DNA of 64,000 nt from UBA5796 sp040752455 (GTDB lineage Bacteria; Chloroflexota; Anaerolineae; Anaerolineales; Villigracilaceae): positions 1-64,000 of the forward strand of contig JBMOMN010000026.1 of NCBI GenBank assembly GCA_049324115.1. The letters run 5' to 3'. The position numbers and the translations under genes are program-made. Positions 36,324-44,642 of the stretch are shown piece after piece. The first letter of the stretch is position 1; each line of letters starts with the position of its first letter. Below the pieces are notes generated by a model that was given only the letters and a program-made list of their open reading frames with translations, was not told where the DNA came from and searched no databases.

Positions 36324-37153
36324 TCTTCTTCTTGGTTGTCTTCACTATCCTTGAAGACAGCGGTCGGCCTTTCACTGGATGCCGGTGAAAGAGGGGCAGT
36401 GGTCATCCGGTCGGTGCGGGGCGGGGGGTTATCCTGCCCGAAGATGAGCGGTACGCCCGCCATCGAGATCACATCGCCGGGATAGAGGACCGTCTGGTTG
36501 GCGCGCTGGCCGTTGACGTAGGTCCCGCCGGTCGAGTTGAGATCGAACAACACGAAGCGGCCCTTGATGGAGCGCAACTGCACATGATTGCGGGAGACAC
36601 GCGGGTCATCAATGACCAGGTGGTTGTCCATCCGGCGGCCGATGTTGATGACCGGTTTGTCGAGCGGGAACACTTTGACGCCGTCCACGATCAGGAAGGC
36701 GTTGCTCGGCATCGGCAGGGTTTGCGAGTCTTCGGGGTTGTCGCCGGATGGCGTCCCTTTGGTTTCGGCGATATTTTCCATGGAATGGGAGGCCAGGACG
36801 CGCACCTCGTTCGGACCCAGGGCGACATCTCCTGCAATGGATATGGATGGGCGGGTTTCGAGTTGCAGTCCGGCATCATCCGCAGCAATGTTGACGATGG
36901 CCACGATCGTTTCTATGAGTTTCGGGTCGCTCTGCCAGCCCGCAAGGGAATCCGGATGCACCAGCAAGGTATACACATTCGGGATGTTGGGAGTCCCGCC
37001 TTCCGGCGCGGTAATACCGTCCGATATGGCACTGATCAATTGGTTGGCGAGCAACTCTTGCGGCGTTTGCCCCGGCAATAGAGCCACCAACTGCCCTTCG
37101 ATCAGCGCACGGATTCGTTTCTCGAGTTTATCCAACGTCTCAGGAATAAGCAT
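36320..37153 (-). CDS. DUF3662 plus FHA-domain protein (FhaA-like)
   Basis: A 277-residue protein with the FhaA domain order: an N-terminal DUF3662 region (residues 1 to about 120, LDKLEKRIRALIEGQLVALL ...), a linker, and an FHA domain at about 160-255 (INIGRRMDNHLVIDDPRVSRNHVQLRS; LNSTGGTYVNGQ). G-R, S-R-N-H and N-G residues of the phosphopeptide site are present. In actinobacteria FhaA regulates peptidoglycan assembly together with RodA, PbpA and PknB. The C-terminal tail is acidic and Ser/Thr-rich. First gene of the FHA-FHA-mtnP-rodA run. Confidence 0.92.
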   Translation of the reverse strand: MLIPETLDKLEKRIRALIEGQLVALLPGQTPQELLANQLISAISDGITAPEGGTPNIPNVYTLLVHPDSLAGWQSDPKLIETIVAIVNIAADDAGLQLETRPSISIAGDVALGPNEVRVLASHSMENIAETKGTPSGDNPEDSQTLPMPSNAFLIVDGVKVFPLDKPVINIGRRMDNHLVIDDPRVSRNHVQLRSIKGRFVLFDLNSTGGTYVNGQRANQTVLYPGDVISMAGVPLIFGQDNPPPRTDRMTTAPLSPASSERPTAVFKDSEDNQEEE

Positions 37154-37179
37154 GGCGATCCACCTGATAGGGTAGCATT

Positions 37180-37209
37180 ATTATACGAGACACAGGATGG
37201 AATGTGCAA
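37180..37209 (-). promoter_or_regulatory. promoter of the FHA/mtnP/RodA operon
   Basis: On the minus strand TTGCAC, an 18-base spacer and a perfect TATAAT (plus-strand 37180-37185), about 27 bases before the FhaA-like ATG. Confidence 0.5.
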
Positions 37210-37293
37210 GGTCTGGAGGCTTTAAAATCAAATTGCACGGATCGCCGCCGGGGGGACGGAATCCGCGCAATTTTCATCAACAGGATTTTCGCG

Positions 37294-37878
37294 CTACAGC
37301 GCTTGTTTGCAGTTGGGACATTGCCTGTCTTTGGTCTGCACCACAAAGCCGCAATTCGGACAGGTGCGGGGCTGTGCTGGGCCGAGGGGCGCGCCGCAGG
37401 CGATACAGTTGCTTTCCCCGACCGGGTTGGCGGTCAGGCAGTACTCGCAGGCCAGGCGGGTCAGCCTCTCGGAAATCCGGTGACTGGCTTCGAGGGCCTG
37501 CATGGTCGTGCCGATCACCTGCCAGGCCTTTTCGGAAAGTTGAAGGCTCTCGATATCCTGGGCCAGGTCATCGAGCCGTCCCAAAAGATTCAAGGGATTC
37601 CGCAAGACCGAAAAAGCGGTGTGCCCGAGGCTGGCCGCCACACCCAGCCAGGCTTGCTGGCCGAGCTGCACCAGGATTCCGTCCGCATGTTTTTGGATGT
37701 TGATCGTCAGCGCGGTTTGCCCGCCGGACATCGCTCCCGGGCGGGTGGCCACCTGGACGGCCATTTTGTTGCCGTCGCCGATGATCTGTGCTCGTAAATT
37801 GCCGCGATTGAATTCTGCCAGCAGGGCGCGGGCCAGGTCGCTGGGGGTTACGGGGCCGTGATAAACTCGTTGTTCCAT
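37294..37878 (-). CDS. zinc-ribbon protein of unknown function
   Basis: A 194-residue protein. Residues 1 to about 140 form a mixed domain (VTPSDLARALLAEFNRGNLRAQIIGDGNKMAVQVA) with a hydrophobic central stretch but no clear membrane helix. The C-terminal 55 residues have four CxxC-type pairs (CEYC, CIAC, CPNC, CPNC), which make two zinc ribbons of the kind seen in bacterial 'double zinc ribbon' proteins. No enzymatic motif. It lies 140 bases upstream of the FHA operon on the same strand and probably belongs to the same regulon. Confidence 0.8.
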   Translation of the reverse strand: MEQRVYHGPVTPSDLARALLAEFNRGNLRAQIIGDGNKMAVQVATRPGAMSGGQTALTINIQKHADGILVQLGQQAWLGVAASLGHTAFSVLRNPLNLLGRLDDLAQDIESLQLSEKAWQVIGTTMQALEASHRISERLTRLACEYCLTANPVGESNCIACGAPLGPAQPRTCPNCGFVVQTKDRQCPNCKQAL

Positions 37879-37976
37879 GGTTTTAGATTATAATCGCCTT
37901 TGCTTAAATTTGGCCTTGCGGGAGGCTCTGCTGAAATCCCGAAGCCCTTTAATTTACGGCGAAAGTACCCGAAAAG

Positions 37977-38597
37977 ATGCGATTTGAAACCCGAAAATTT
38001 TACCTGTGGACCGCCCTGGTAGTGGGCCTGGTGCTGATGATTGCCTCCGCAGCGCCCGGGACGAAGGTCCTGGCCCAGCAGCCGACCGGCTCTGTCCCCA
38101 CCGTGACCGGAACCCCAACCGGGCCGATCGTCAAAGTTACATACTCGGAGCAGATCAACGTCCGGTCCGGGCCGAGTTCCTATTTCTATCCGATCATCGG
38201 CATCCTGCTTCCCAATCAAACCGCTCCTGCGCTGGGGCGCTCCCCCGGCGGCGACTGGATTATGATCGCTTACCCCGGCGTTCCCGGAGGGGTGGCCTGG
38301 GTCTATGCGCCGCTCGTTTCCCTCTCCCCGGGCACCCTGCCGATCATCGAACCTCCGCCCACCCCAACTCCCCGGACGACCGCCACCCTGGACCCGACCC
38401 TTGCCGCCGCATACGAGACCCCCCTCGTCCCGACGCGCCTGCCCACCTTCACCCCGCCGGCCCCGCTCGTCATCCCGACTTATACGGACGCGGTATCGGC
38501 CAGCGACGCATCCCGTATCCCCACCGGGCTGCTCATCGTAGCCCTGGGGCTGGTCGGACTGTTCGGCGCGCTGATCTCCTTCTTGCGCGGCCGGTAA
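37977..38597 (+). CDS. SH3b-domain protein with signal peptide and C-terminal membrane helix
   Basis: A 206-residue protein. An N-terminal hydrophobic segment (TALVVGLVLMIASAAPGTKVLA, uncertain cleavage after AQQ) exports it. An SH3b domain occupies about residues 45-115: VTYSEQINVRSGPSSYFYPIIG and AWVYAPLVSL are the usual landmarks. A Pro/Thr-rich linker (PPPTPTPRTTATLDPT) leads to a C-terminal helix (LLIVALGLVGLFGALISFL) ending RGR. SH3b domains bind cell-wall peptides; the Pro/Thr linker suggests a surface display role. The ATG has a weak ribosome site. Confidence 0.82.
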   Translation: MRFETRKFYLWTALVVGLVLMIASAAPGTKVLAQQPTGSVPTVTGTPTGPIVKVTYSEQINVRSGPSSYFYPIIGILLPNQTAPALGRSPGGDWIMIAYPGVPGGVAWVYAPLVSLSPGTLPIIEPPPTPTPRTTATLDPTLAAAYETPLVPTRLPTFTPPAPLVIPTYTDAVSASDASRIPTGLLIVALGLVGLFGALISFLRGR

Positions 38598-38612
38598 CGC
38601 AGGCCGGAAAAC

Positions 38613-38641
38613 AAAAAAAGCCGGTTGACCGGCTTTTTTTA
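38613..38641. terminator. bidirectional Rho-independent terminator
   Basis: AAAAAAAGCCGG and CCGGCTTTTTTT flank a TTGA loop, so poly-T follows the stem on both strands. It separates the convergent SH3b and IscA-like genes. Confidence 0.93.
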
Positions 38642-38654
38642 TTGGGTTCTGGAT

Positions 38655-39053
38655 TTAGTTGTTGCAGGCGCAGGAGCCGCCGCAACCGCAGCCGCCGCTG
38701 TCGTGACTATGACTTTCACCCCCTCCGCAGCCACAGGCATGGACGTTGTTCGGGTTGTTGATCAGGAACCCCTTGCCCTGGGGGCCGTCCACGAAATCAA
38801 TGCTCGCCCCGCGCAGGTAGCCGATGGAAATATCGTCCACCACCACTTTGACTCCCTGGGTATGCAGGGTCAGGTCGCTGTCCAGGAAATTGTTCTCGAA
38901 AGCCATCCCGTATTGCACCCCGCTGCAACCGCCGCCCTGGACGAAAACGCGCAGCCCAAACCCCTCCAGTTGGCGTTCTTCCAGCAATTCGCGCACAGCC
39001 TCTGCCGCTGCCGGAGATAATGTTACGAAATCGGTATCAATTTGGTCCAGCAT
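38655..39053 (-). CDS. iron-sulfur cluster assembly/insertion protein (IscA/ErpA/HesB family) with Cys/His-rich tail
   Basis: A 132-residue A-type carrier. The core has VQGGGCSGVQYGMAFE with the first conserved Cys, and a C-terminal Cys-x-Cys (ACGCGGG). It would hold and pass [Fe-S] clusters. Past this motif the protein continues for some 20 residues (ESHSHDSGGCGCGGSCACNN), adding two histidines and six cysteines that normal IscA/ErpA proteins lack. The tail might bind extra metal. GAGGTTGAC precedes the start. No isc or suf genes are adjacent. Confidence 0.9.
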   Translation of the reverse strand: MLDQIDTDFVTLSPAAAEAVRELLEERQLEGFGLRVFVQGGGCSGVQYGMAFENNFLDSDLTLHTQGVKVVVDDISIGYLRGASIDFVDGPQGKGFLINNPNNVHACGCGGGESHSHDSGGCGCGGSCACNN

Positions 39054-39140
39054 GTCAACCTCCTCGAAGTTTATTTCTCTAAACTAGACAAATATTATCA
39101 ACAATGCGATGGTTTGTCAACTCAACGGCAGGGAGATCGG

Positions 39141-39168
39141 AAAAGGGCGAGACACGTCTCGCCCTTTT
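39141..39168 (-). terminator. Rho-independent terminator of the S1-domain gene
   Basis: AAAAGGGCGAGA and TCTCGCCCTTTT pair perfectly with a short loop; T-runs occur on both strands. Confidence 0.92.
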
Positions 39169-39171
39169 GGG

Positions 39172-39933
39172 TTAATTGCCGGTCGGCATGCGCTGCTCGA
39201 GCGTGCGTTCGAGGAGGTCTTCCTGTTCGCGCATTTTGTTCTTGGCCCGCTTCGATTTGATGTTGACGCTGCGGTTCTGGCCCTTGGCTTTTTCGAGCGC
39301 TTCGCGCCAGGCTATTTCCATGGCAGTCAGTTCGGGTTCTTTCGGCTCGTCATCAATCTCTGCCATCGCGACCGCTTTTTCTTTCCGGCCTTTGCGTTTC
39401 GGTTTCGCCTCGGCAACTTCCTCCGGCTTGGGCAGGACTGCTTTCATGCTCAGGCGGATCTGTTTCTTGCGGCGATTGACCTCTAAAATCTTGGCTTCCA
39501 CCTCATCGCCTTCCTTCAAAAGCTCGGAAGGATTCTTGATGTAACCGTGGGCGATCTCGCTGACGTGGACCAGGCCGGGGCGTTCCGCGCCGATGTCCAC
39601 GAAAGCGCCGTAGGTTTCCAGGCGGACGACCTTGCCTTTCACCACCATCTCGGCCTGCATCTCACGCCATTCCAGGCCGAGCGGCTCGATCATGGTCAGT
39701 TCGATCCGGTCTTTCTTCACCCGGCGGACCCAGGTCGTGACCTCTTGCCCCACAGAGACCACGTCTTCCACCCGATTGACGGGTTCTTTTTGGAGTTGTG
39801 AAATGTGGATGACTCCCGGAAGACTTTGCCCGATATCAACGATGACTCCCGCCAGGGACGTGCGAACAACTTTTCCCGCAAATTTCTGTTTTACATCTAT
39901 TTCGCTGGTCGGCGCGCTAATAGTTGTTTCCAT
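39172..39933 (-). CDS. S1 RNA-binding-domain protein (ribosomal S1-like)
   Basis: A 253-residue protein with two S1 motifs: residues about 16-82 (KFAGKVVRTSLAGVIVDIGQSLPGVIHISQL) and about 92-165 (VVKGKVVRLETYGAFVDIGAERPGLVHVSEI), followed by a lysine-rich linker and a basic C-terminal helix (NIKSKRAKNKMREQEDLLERTLEQ). Such proteins bind single-stranded RNA and act in translation or RNA turnover; it is too short for ribosomal S1 itself. CAGGAG precedes the ATG. Single gene. Confidence 0.92.
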   Translation of the reverse strand: METTISAPTSEIDVKQKFAGKVVRTSLAGVIVDIGQSLPGVIHISQLQKEPVNRVEDVVSVGQEVTTWVRRVKKDRIELTMIEPLGLEWREMQAEMVVKGKVVRLETYGAFVDIGAERPGLVHVSEIAHGYIKNPSELLKEGDEVEAKILEVNRRKKQIRLSMKAVLPKPEEVAEAKPKRKGRKEKAVAMAEIDDEPKEPELTAMEIAWREALEKAKGQNRSVNIKSKRAKNKMREQEDLLERTLEQRMPTGN

Positions 39934-40150
39934 AGTAGTTCTCCTGATGATCGTGTTCTGGGATAATGCCGAATGCCGATTATACTCTCATAGATGGATG
40001 CCGTCAAATCGCACTTTCGAATGCCTTGAATCCTCACCTTGACAGCCACGCCCGCTTCGGGTATCGTTCAGCCCTGTTCAATTTGCCCCTCAGCAGTCCC
40101 CAGCCGCTGTTCCCCAACACTTGCTCGGCTTCTGAAGATAAGGATTTTTC

Positions 40151-41380
40151 GTGAGTTTTACCCAATTCAAACTGGATGCGCGCCTGCAAGCGGGCATCCG
40201 TCGGGCCGGCTTCACCGAACCGACACCCATCCAAATCCAGGCCATCCCGGCCGCGCTCGACGGATCGGACCTGATCGGCACCGCCCAAACCGGGACCGGT
40301 AAAACGGCGGCCTTCGTGCTGCCGATCCTCCACCGGCTCCTTTCTGGACCTCGCAACCGCTCCCGCGCCCTGATCGTCACCCCCACCCGTGAGCTGGCCG
40401 AACAGATCCACGAGAGCATCCGGGTCTTGAGCTATGGCACCAAACTGCGTTCGGCCACCGTCTACGGCGGCGTAGGCACCGCCAAACAGATCGCGGATTT
40501 GCGCCACGGCACCGAGGTCCTGGTTGCCTGCCCCGGCCGCCTGCTCGACCTGATCGCCCAGGGACACGCCGACTTGTCCGGCATCGAAGTGCTCGTGCTC
40601 GACGAAGCCGACCGGATGCTCGACATGGGCTTCCTGCCCGACGTCAAGCGCATCATCATGGCCGTGCCCGCCAAACGCCAGACCATGCTCTTCTCAGCCA
40701 CCTTCCCGGACGAGATCGAGGAACTGGGCCGCCAGACCACCCGCCAGCCCAAACGCATCGCCGTGGGACTCCGCCAGCCGGTGCATACGGTTTCGCACGC
40801 GCTTTACCCGGTCCAGAAGCATCTCAAGACCGCCCTGCTGCTCGAACTGCTCAAGCGCACCGACACCAACTCGGTGCTCATTTTCACCCGCACCCGCCAC
40901 CGCGCCCACAGCCTGGCCAAGAAGATCGGGCGGGAGGGATTCAGAGTCACCAGCCTGCACAGCGACCGCACCCAGGGCCAGCGACAGTCTGCCCTGAACG
41001 GATTCCGTGAGGGCCGCTTCCAGATCATGGTTGCCACCGACATCGCCGCCCGCGGCCTGGACGTGGACAGCATCTCGCACGTGATCAACTACGACATCCC
41101 CGACACCGCCGACGCCTACATCCACCGCATCGGCCGCACGGGACGGGCCGAACGCACCGGCGATGCCTTCACCCTGGTCACGCCCGACGATGATGAGATG
41201 GTCCGCACCCTGGAAAAGATCATGAAGCAGCGGCTGCCGCGCCAGACGCTGGAGGATTTCGATTACACCGCGGCCGCCCCGCCCGTCCAGGAACGCCCGC
41301 CGCGCCAGCCCGCGCCGCGCTCGAACCCCGGCAGCGCTTCCCGGCATCGAGGAATGCCCGGCCCGCGCCACGCCAAGTAA
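40151..41380 (+). CDS. DEAD-box RNA helicase (RhlE-like)
   Basis: A 409-residue protein; start GTG 40151 after AAGGA. All DEAD-box motifs are present: the Q motif (GFTEPTPIQIQAI), AQTGTGKT, PTRELAEQ, VLDEADRML, SATFPDE, FTRTRHRA, ATDIAARGLDVD and HRIGRTGRAER. A basic Pro/Arg-rich tail (QERPPRQPAPRS) follows the core, as in RhlE-type proteins. It remodels RNA or ribosomal precursors. Monocistronic with terminator. Confidence 0.95.
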   Translation: MSFTQFKLDARLQAGIRRAGFTEPTPIQIQAIPAALDGSDLIGTAQTGTGKTAAFVLPILHRLLSGPRNRSRALIVTPTRELAEQIHESIRVLSYGTKLRSATVYGGVGTAKQIADLRHGTEVLVACPGRLLDLIAQGHADLSGIEVLVLDEADRMLDMGFLPDVKRIIMAVPAKRQTMLFSATFPDEIEELGRQTTRQPKRIAVGLRQPVHTVSHALYPVQKHLKTALLLELLKRTDTNSVLIFTRTRHRAHSLAKKIGREGFRVTSLHSDRTQGQRQSALNGFREGRFQIMVATDIAARGLDVDSISHVINYDIPDTADAYIHRIGRTGRAERTGDAFTLVTPDDDEMVRTLEKIMKQRLPRQTLEDFDYTAAAPPVQERPPRQPAPRSNPGSASRHRGMPGPRHAK

Positions 41381-41396
41381 ATTTATCCGCGATCCT

Positions 41397-41427
41397 TCCC
41401 CGCCCGGTTGCGGGGATTTCTTTTTCC
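41397..41427 (+). terminator. Rho-independent terminator of the DEAD-box gene
   Basis: TCCCCGC and GCGGGGA stem, then TTTCTTTTT. Confidence 0.88.
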
Positions 41428-41453
41428 CGAAGCAACCATGTTAAAATCTGTCA

Positions 41454-42227
41454 ATGCGCAAAACTGCCCTGGCACTTTTATTCCTGTTCGCCCTGAGCGC
41501 CTGCGCCCCGGCAGCCGCCCCGGCCACCGTCACAGCCGCCGCGCCGACCGCCGAAACGGCGACCAGCTCCCCGGTCCCCGCGACCGCTACGGAGACGCCG
41601 ACCCCCAGCCTCACGCCGTCTCCCATCCCCAGCCAGACCCCCACCCCGCCCCATACCCCAACCCCATCCGTCACCCCGACCTACGCCGTCTTGCGCGGGG
41701 TGGTCAACGTCGAAAAGGTCAGTTGCCGCTACGGGCCGGGGGCGATGTACCTGTACCTCTACGGGATGCTGCAAGGCGCCACCCAAGACATCGTTGGCCG
41801 GAACCAGGACGGGACCTGGCTGCTGACCCAGTCCCGCGGCGACGTGCTGCGTTGCTGGGTCAAAGCCGACCTGATGGACATCAGCGGTGACGTGATGAGC
41901 GTGGAGCCGGTGAACCCGCACATCGTCTTGCCCTGGTCGCCGTATTACGGGCCGCTGACGCATGTGTCGGCCACCCGCAACGGGGACGAGGTGCGCATTT
42001 CGTGGAACGCGCTGGTCCTGCGCGCCGGCGACAGCTCGGAGCAGACGCCCTACGTGGTCGAGACCTGGGTCTGCCAGGATGGGCAACTGGTCTTCAACCC
42101 GGTCGGCTCCTACGCCTACGCCGTGACCGTCACCGACGAACCCGGCTGCGACCAGCCGTCTTATGGCTACGTGCTGGCCGCCGAAAAACACGGCTACACC
42201 CGCCCGGTGGAAATCCCCTGGCCGTAA
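41454..42227 (+). CDS. lipoprotein with SH3b domain
   Basis: A 257-residue protein. The signal peptide ends in LSAC (lipobox, Cys17). A long Ala/Thr/Pro linker follows (residues 18-78, with PTPSLTPSPIPSQTPTP and PHTPTPSVTPT), then an SH3b-type domain (GVVNVEKVSCRYGPGAMYLYLYG) and a C-terminal fibronectin-like domain of about 90 residues (VLPWSPYYGPLTHVSATRNGDEVRISWNAL). Lipid-anchored surface protein that could bind wall polymers; same overall idea as the SH3b protein at 37977. Followed directly by the repeat cluster. Confidence 0.83.
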   Translation: MRKTALALLFLFALSACAPAAAPATVTAAAPTAETATSSPVPATATETPTPSLTPSPIPSQTPTPPHTPTPSVTPTYAVLRGVVNVEKVSCRYGPGAMYLYLYGMLQGATQDIVGRNQDGTWLLTQSRGDVLRCWVKADLMDISGDVMSVEPVNPHIVLPWSPYYGPLTHVSATRNGDEVRISWNALVLRAGDSSEQTPYVVETWVCQDGQLVFNPVGSYAYAVTVTDEPGCDQPSYGYVLAAEKHGYTRPVEIPWP

Positions 42228-42230
42228 TGC

Positions 42231-42604
42231 CGTCATTGGCGGAGTGCGGACTTCAGTCCGCAAACCAGCAGACTGAAGTCCGCAAATCAGCAGACAAAAG
42301 CCCGCAAGTCGGCAGACTAAAGTCTGCACTCCGGTTGCATGATTTTTTCACAATATCGTCATTAGCGGAGTGCGGACTTCAGTCCGCAAATCAGCAGACT
42401 TTAGTCCGCAAGCCAGCAGACTTTAGTCCGCAAGCCAGCAGACTTTAGTCCGCAAGCCAGCAGACTGAAGTCTGCACTCCGGCTGCATGATTTTTTCAGA
42501 ATATCGCCATTTGTGGAGTGCGAACTTCAGTCCGCAAACCAGCAGACTAAAGCCCGCAAGCCAGCAGACTGAAGTCTGCACTCCGGTTGCATGATTTTTT
42601 CAAA
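42231..42604. repeat. three nested palindromic repeat units with internal 22-23-base repeats
   Basis: Three units (about 42231-42350, 42355-42499 and 42502-42601) each open with GGAGTGCGGACTTCAGTC (the third with one change), carry 3, 4 and 2 copies respectively of an inner block of the form CAGACTTTAGTCCGCAAGC, and close with GTCTGCACTCCGGTTGCATG followed by ATTTTTTCA. The opening and closing ends are mutual reverse complements (GGAGTGC/GCACTCC), and each inner block is itself palindromic (GACTTTAGTC type). No gene is present here; the last unit ends 13 bases before the S9 peptidase start. Confidence 0.9.
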
Positions 42605-42614
42605 ATGGAGAAAA

Positions 42615-44546
42615 ATGACCCCTAAAATCACCGCCCCTTACGGATCGTGGAAATCGCCGATCACGACTGAACTGATCACCGCCGGGACCGTCGGCCTGGG
42701 GCAATTCGCCCTGGACGGGGAGACCGTCATCCTGAGCGAGATGCGCCCCAGCGAGGGCGGGCGCACCGCGCTCGTCCGCTTCGCCCCGGGACTTGGGCCT
42801 GTGGACGCCATCCCAAGCGGCTTCAACACCCGGACCCGGGTCCACGAATACGGCGGAGGCGCGTTTGCCGCGTTCGACGGCGTGCTCTATTTTGTCAATT
42901 TCAAGGACCAGCACCTGTACCGCCAGCGTCCGGGCCAGGCCCCCGAAGTGCTGACTCCCGCTGACGGCTACCGCTACGCCGACCTCGAAATAGACTACCT
43001 CCGCAAGCGGCTGATCTGCATCCGGGAAGACCACACGGGTAAAGGCGAAGCCGTCAACACGATCGTGGCGCTTGCGCTCGACGGCGGCGATAACGGCACG
43101 GTGCTGGCCGAAGGCTATGACTTTTTCAGCACGCCGCGACTCAGCCCCGACGGGACGAAACTGGCCTGGCTGTGCTGGAACCATCCCAACATGCCCTGGG
43201 ACGGGACCGAGTTATGGACCGCCGAGGTCCAGGCGGACGGGACGCTCGCTAAACAGGAGCAGGTGGCGGGTGGTCCCGCCGAATCCGTCTTCCAGCCGGA
43301 ATGGTCCCCGGCGGGAGTCCTGCATTTCGTGTCGGACCGGTCCGGCTGGTGGAACCTGTACCGGCTAAAAGACGGCATCGAGCCGCTCTACCCAATGGAA
43401 GCCGAGTTCGGCCTGCCCCAGTGGGTCTTCGGGATGCGGACTTACGGCTTCATCTCCGAAGATGAACTCCTGTGCGCCTACACCCAAAACGGGACCTGGT
43501 CGCTGGCGCGGCTGGATACCGTCGAAAAGAGGCTGACCAACTACGACCTGCCTTTTACAGGTTACGATTATCCACAGGTCGGAGACGGGGCTGCCGTTTT
43601 TATCGGTTCCTCGGCCACCGCGCCGACCGCCCTGGTGAGGCTGGACCTGTCCAGCGGCAAAACCGAGATCCTGCGCCGGGCCTTCGAGCCGGCGGTTGAC
43701 CCCGGCTATTTCTCCATGCCGCAGATGGTCGAGTTCCCCACCGGCAACGGCCTGACCGCCCACGGCATCTTCTACCCGCCCGCCAACAAGGACTATGCCG
43801 CTCCCGAAGGCGAGCGCCCGCCGTTGATGGTGATGAGCCACGGCGGGCCGACCAGCGCAGCCATCGTCTCCCTGCGTTACGGCATCCAATACTGGACCAG
43901 CCGCGGCTTCGCCGTGCTGGACGTGGACTACGGCGGCTCGACCGGTTACGGGCGCGAGTACCGGATGCGGCTGAACGACAACTGGGGCCTCGTGGACGTG
44001 GAGGATTGCTGCAACGGAGCGCTCTGGCTGGCTGAACAGGGATTGGTTGACCGGCAGCGGATGGCGATCCGGGGCGGGAGCGCGGGCGGGTTCACCACCC
44101 TGGCGGCCCTGATCTTCAAATCCGGGGTGTTCGGGGCCGGGGCCAGCCACTTCGGCGTCAGCGACCTGGAAGCCCTGGCGACCGACACGCACAAATTCGA
44201 GAGCCGTTACCTCGACAACCTGGTCGGCCCCTACCCGGCGCGCAAGGACGTTTACGAGGCGCGCTCGCCGATCCACCACACGCAGAAATTGTCCACGCCG
44301 CTGATCCTGTTCCAGGGCGCGGAGGACCCGGTCGTGCCGCCCAGCCAGTCGGAGAAGATGTTCGAGGCGGCCCGGGCGCGGGAGATCCCGACCGCTTACC
44401 TCGTCTTCGAGGGCGAGTCGCACGGCTTCCGCAAGGCCGAAAGCATCAAGCGCTCGCTGGAGGCGGAACTTTACTTCTACTCGAAGATTTTCGGATTCGA
44501 TACGGCGGATAAGATCGAACCGGTCAATATCGAAAACCTGGATTGA
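42615..44546 (+). CDS. S9 family prolyl oligopeptidase-type peptidase
   Basis: A 643-residue serine peptidase. ATG 42615 was chosen because GGAG lies four bases upstream. Residues 1 to about 380 form a beta-propeller with DPP4/acylaminoacyl-peptidase-like WD motifs (FSTPRLSPDGTKLAWLCWNH; FVSDRSGWWNLYRL). Residues 390-643 are the alpha/beta hydrolase: GGSAGG with Ser489, the Asp571 of GAEDPVVPP, and His603 of ESHGF; MSHGGPTSA supplies the oxyanion region. No signal peptide, so it is cytoplasmic. It should cleave short peptides or acyl-peptides. Confidence 0.95.
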   Translation: MTPKITAPYGSWKSPITTELITAGTVGLGQFALDGETVILSEMRPSEGGRTALVRFAPGLGPVDAIPSGFNTRTRVHEYGGGAFAAFDGVLYFVNFKDQHLYRQRPGQAPEVLTPADGYRYADLEIDYLRKRLICIREDHTGKGEAVNTIVALALDGGDNGTVLAEGYDFFSTPRLSPDGTKLAWLCWNHPNMPWDGTELWTAEVQADGTLAKQEQVAGGPAESVFQPEWSPAGVLHFVSDRSGWWNLYRLKDGIEPLYPMEAEFGLPQWVFGMRTYGFISEDELLCAYTQNGTWSLARLDTVEKRLTNYDLPFTGYDYPQVGDGAAVFIGSSATAPTALVRLDLSSGKTEILRRAFEPAVDPGYFSMPQMVEFPTGNGLTAHGIFYPPANKDYAAPEGERPPLMVMSHGGPTSAAIVSLRYGIQYWTSRGFAVLDVDYGGSTGYGREYRMRLNDNWGLVDVEDCCNGALWLAEQGLVDRQRMAIRGGSAGGFTTLAALIFKSGVFGAGASHFGVSDLEALATDTHKFESRYLDNLVGPYPARKDVYEARSPIHHTQKLSTPLILFQGAEDPVVPPSQSEKMFEAARAREIPTAYLVFEGESHGFRKAESIKRSLEAELYFYSKIFGFDTADKIEPVNIENLD

Positions 44547-44565
44547 CCTGCAAACGTATACAACA

Positions 44566-44638
44566 CTGGCAATTCGCCAATCGCCAATCGTAAATCGTAA
44601 ATCGTAAATCGTAAATCATCAATCGTAAATCGAAGGAG
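44566..44638. repeat. tandem AATCGTAA repeat before the ABC transporter
   Basis: Repeated CGCCAATCGCCAATCG then at least five AATCGTAA units fill the gap between the S9 peptidase and the ABC ATPase gene, ending at the ribosome site GAAGGAG. Confidence 0.85.
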
Positions 44639-44642
44639 TCCC

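Noticed and set aside
42231..42604. CRISPR array
   Set aside because: The repeats are palindromic, adjacent and without unique spacers of uniform length, and no cas genes are nearby.
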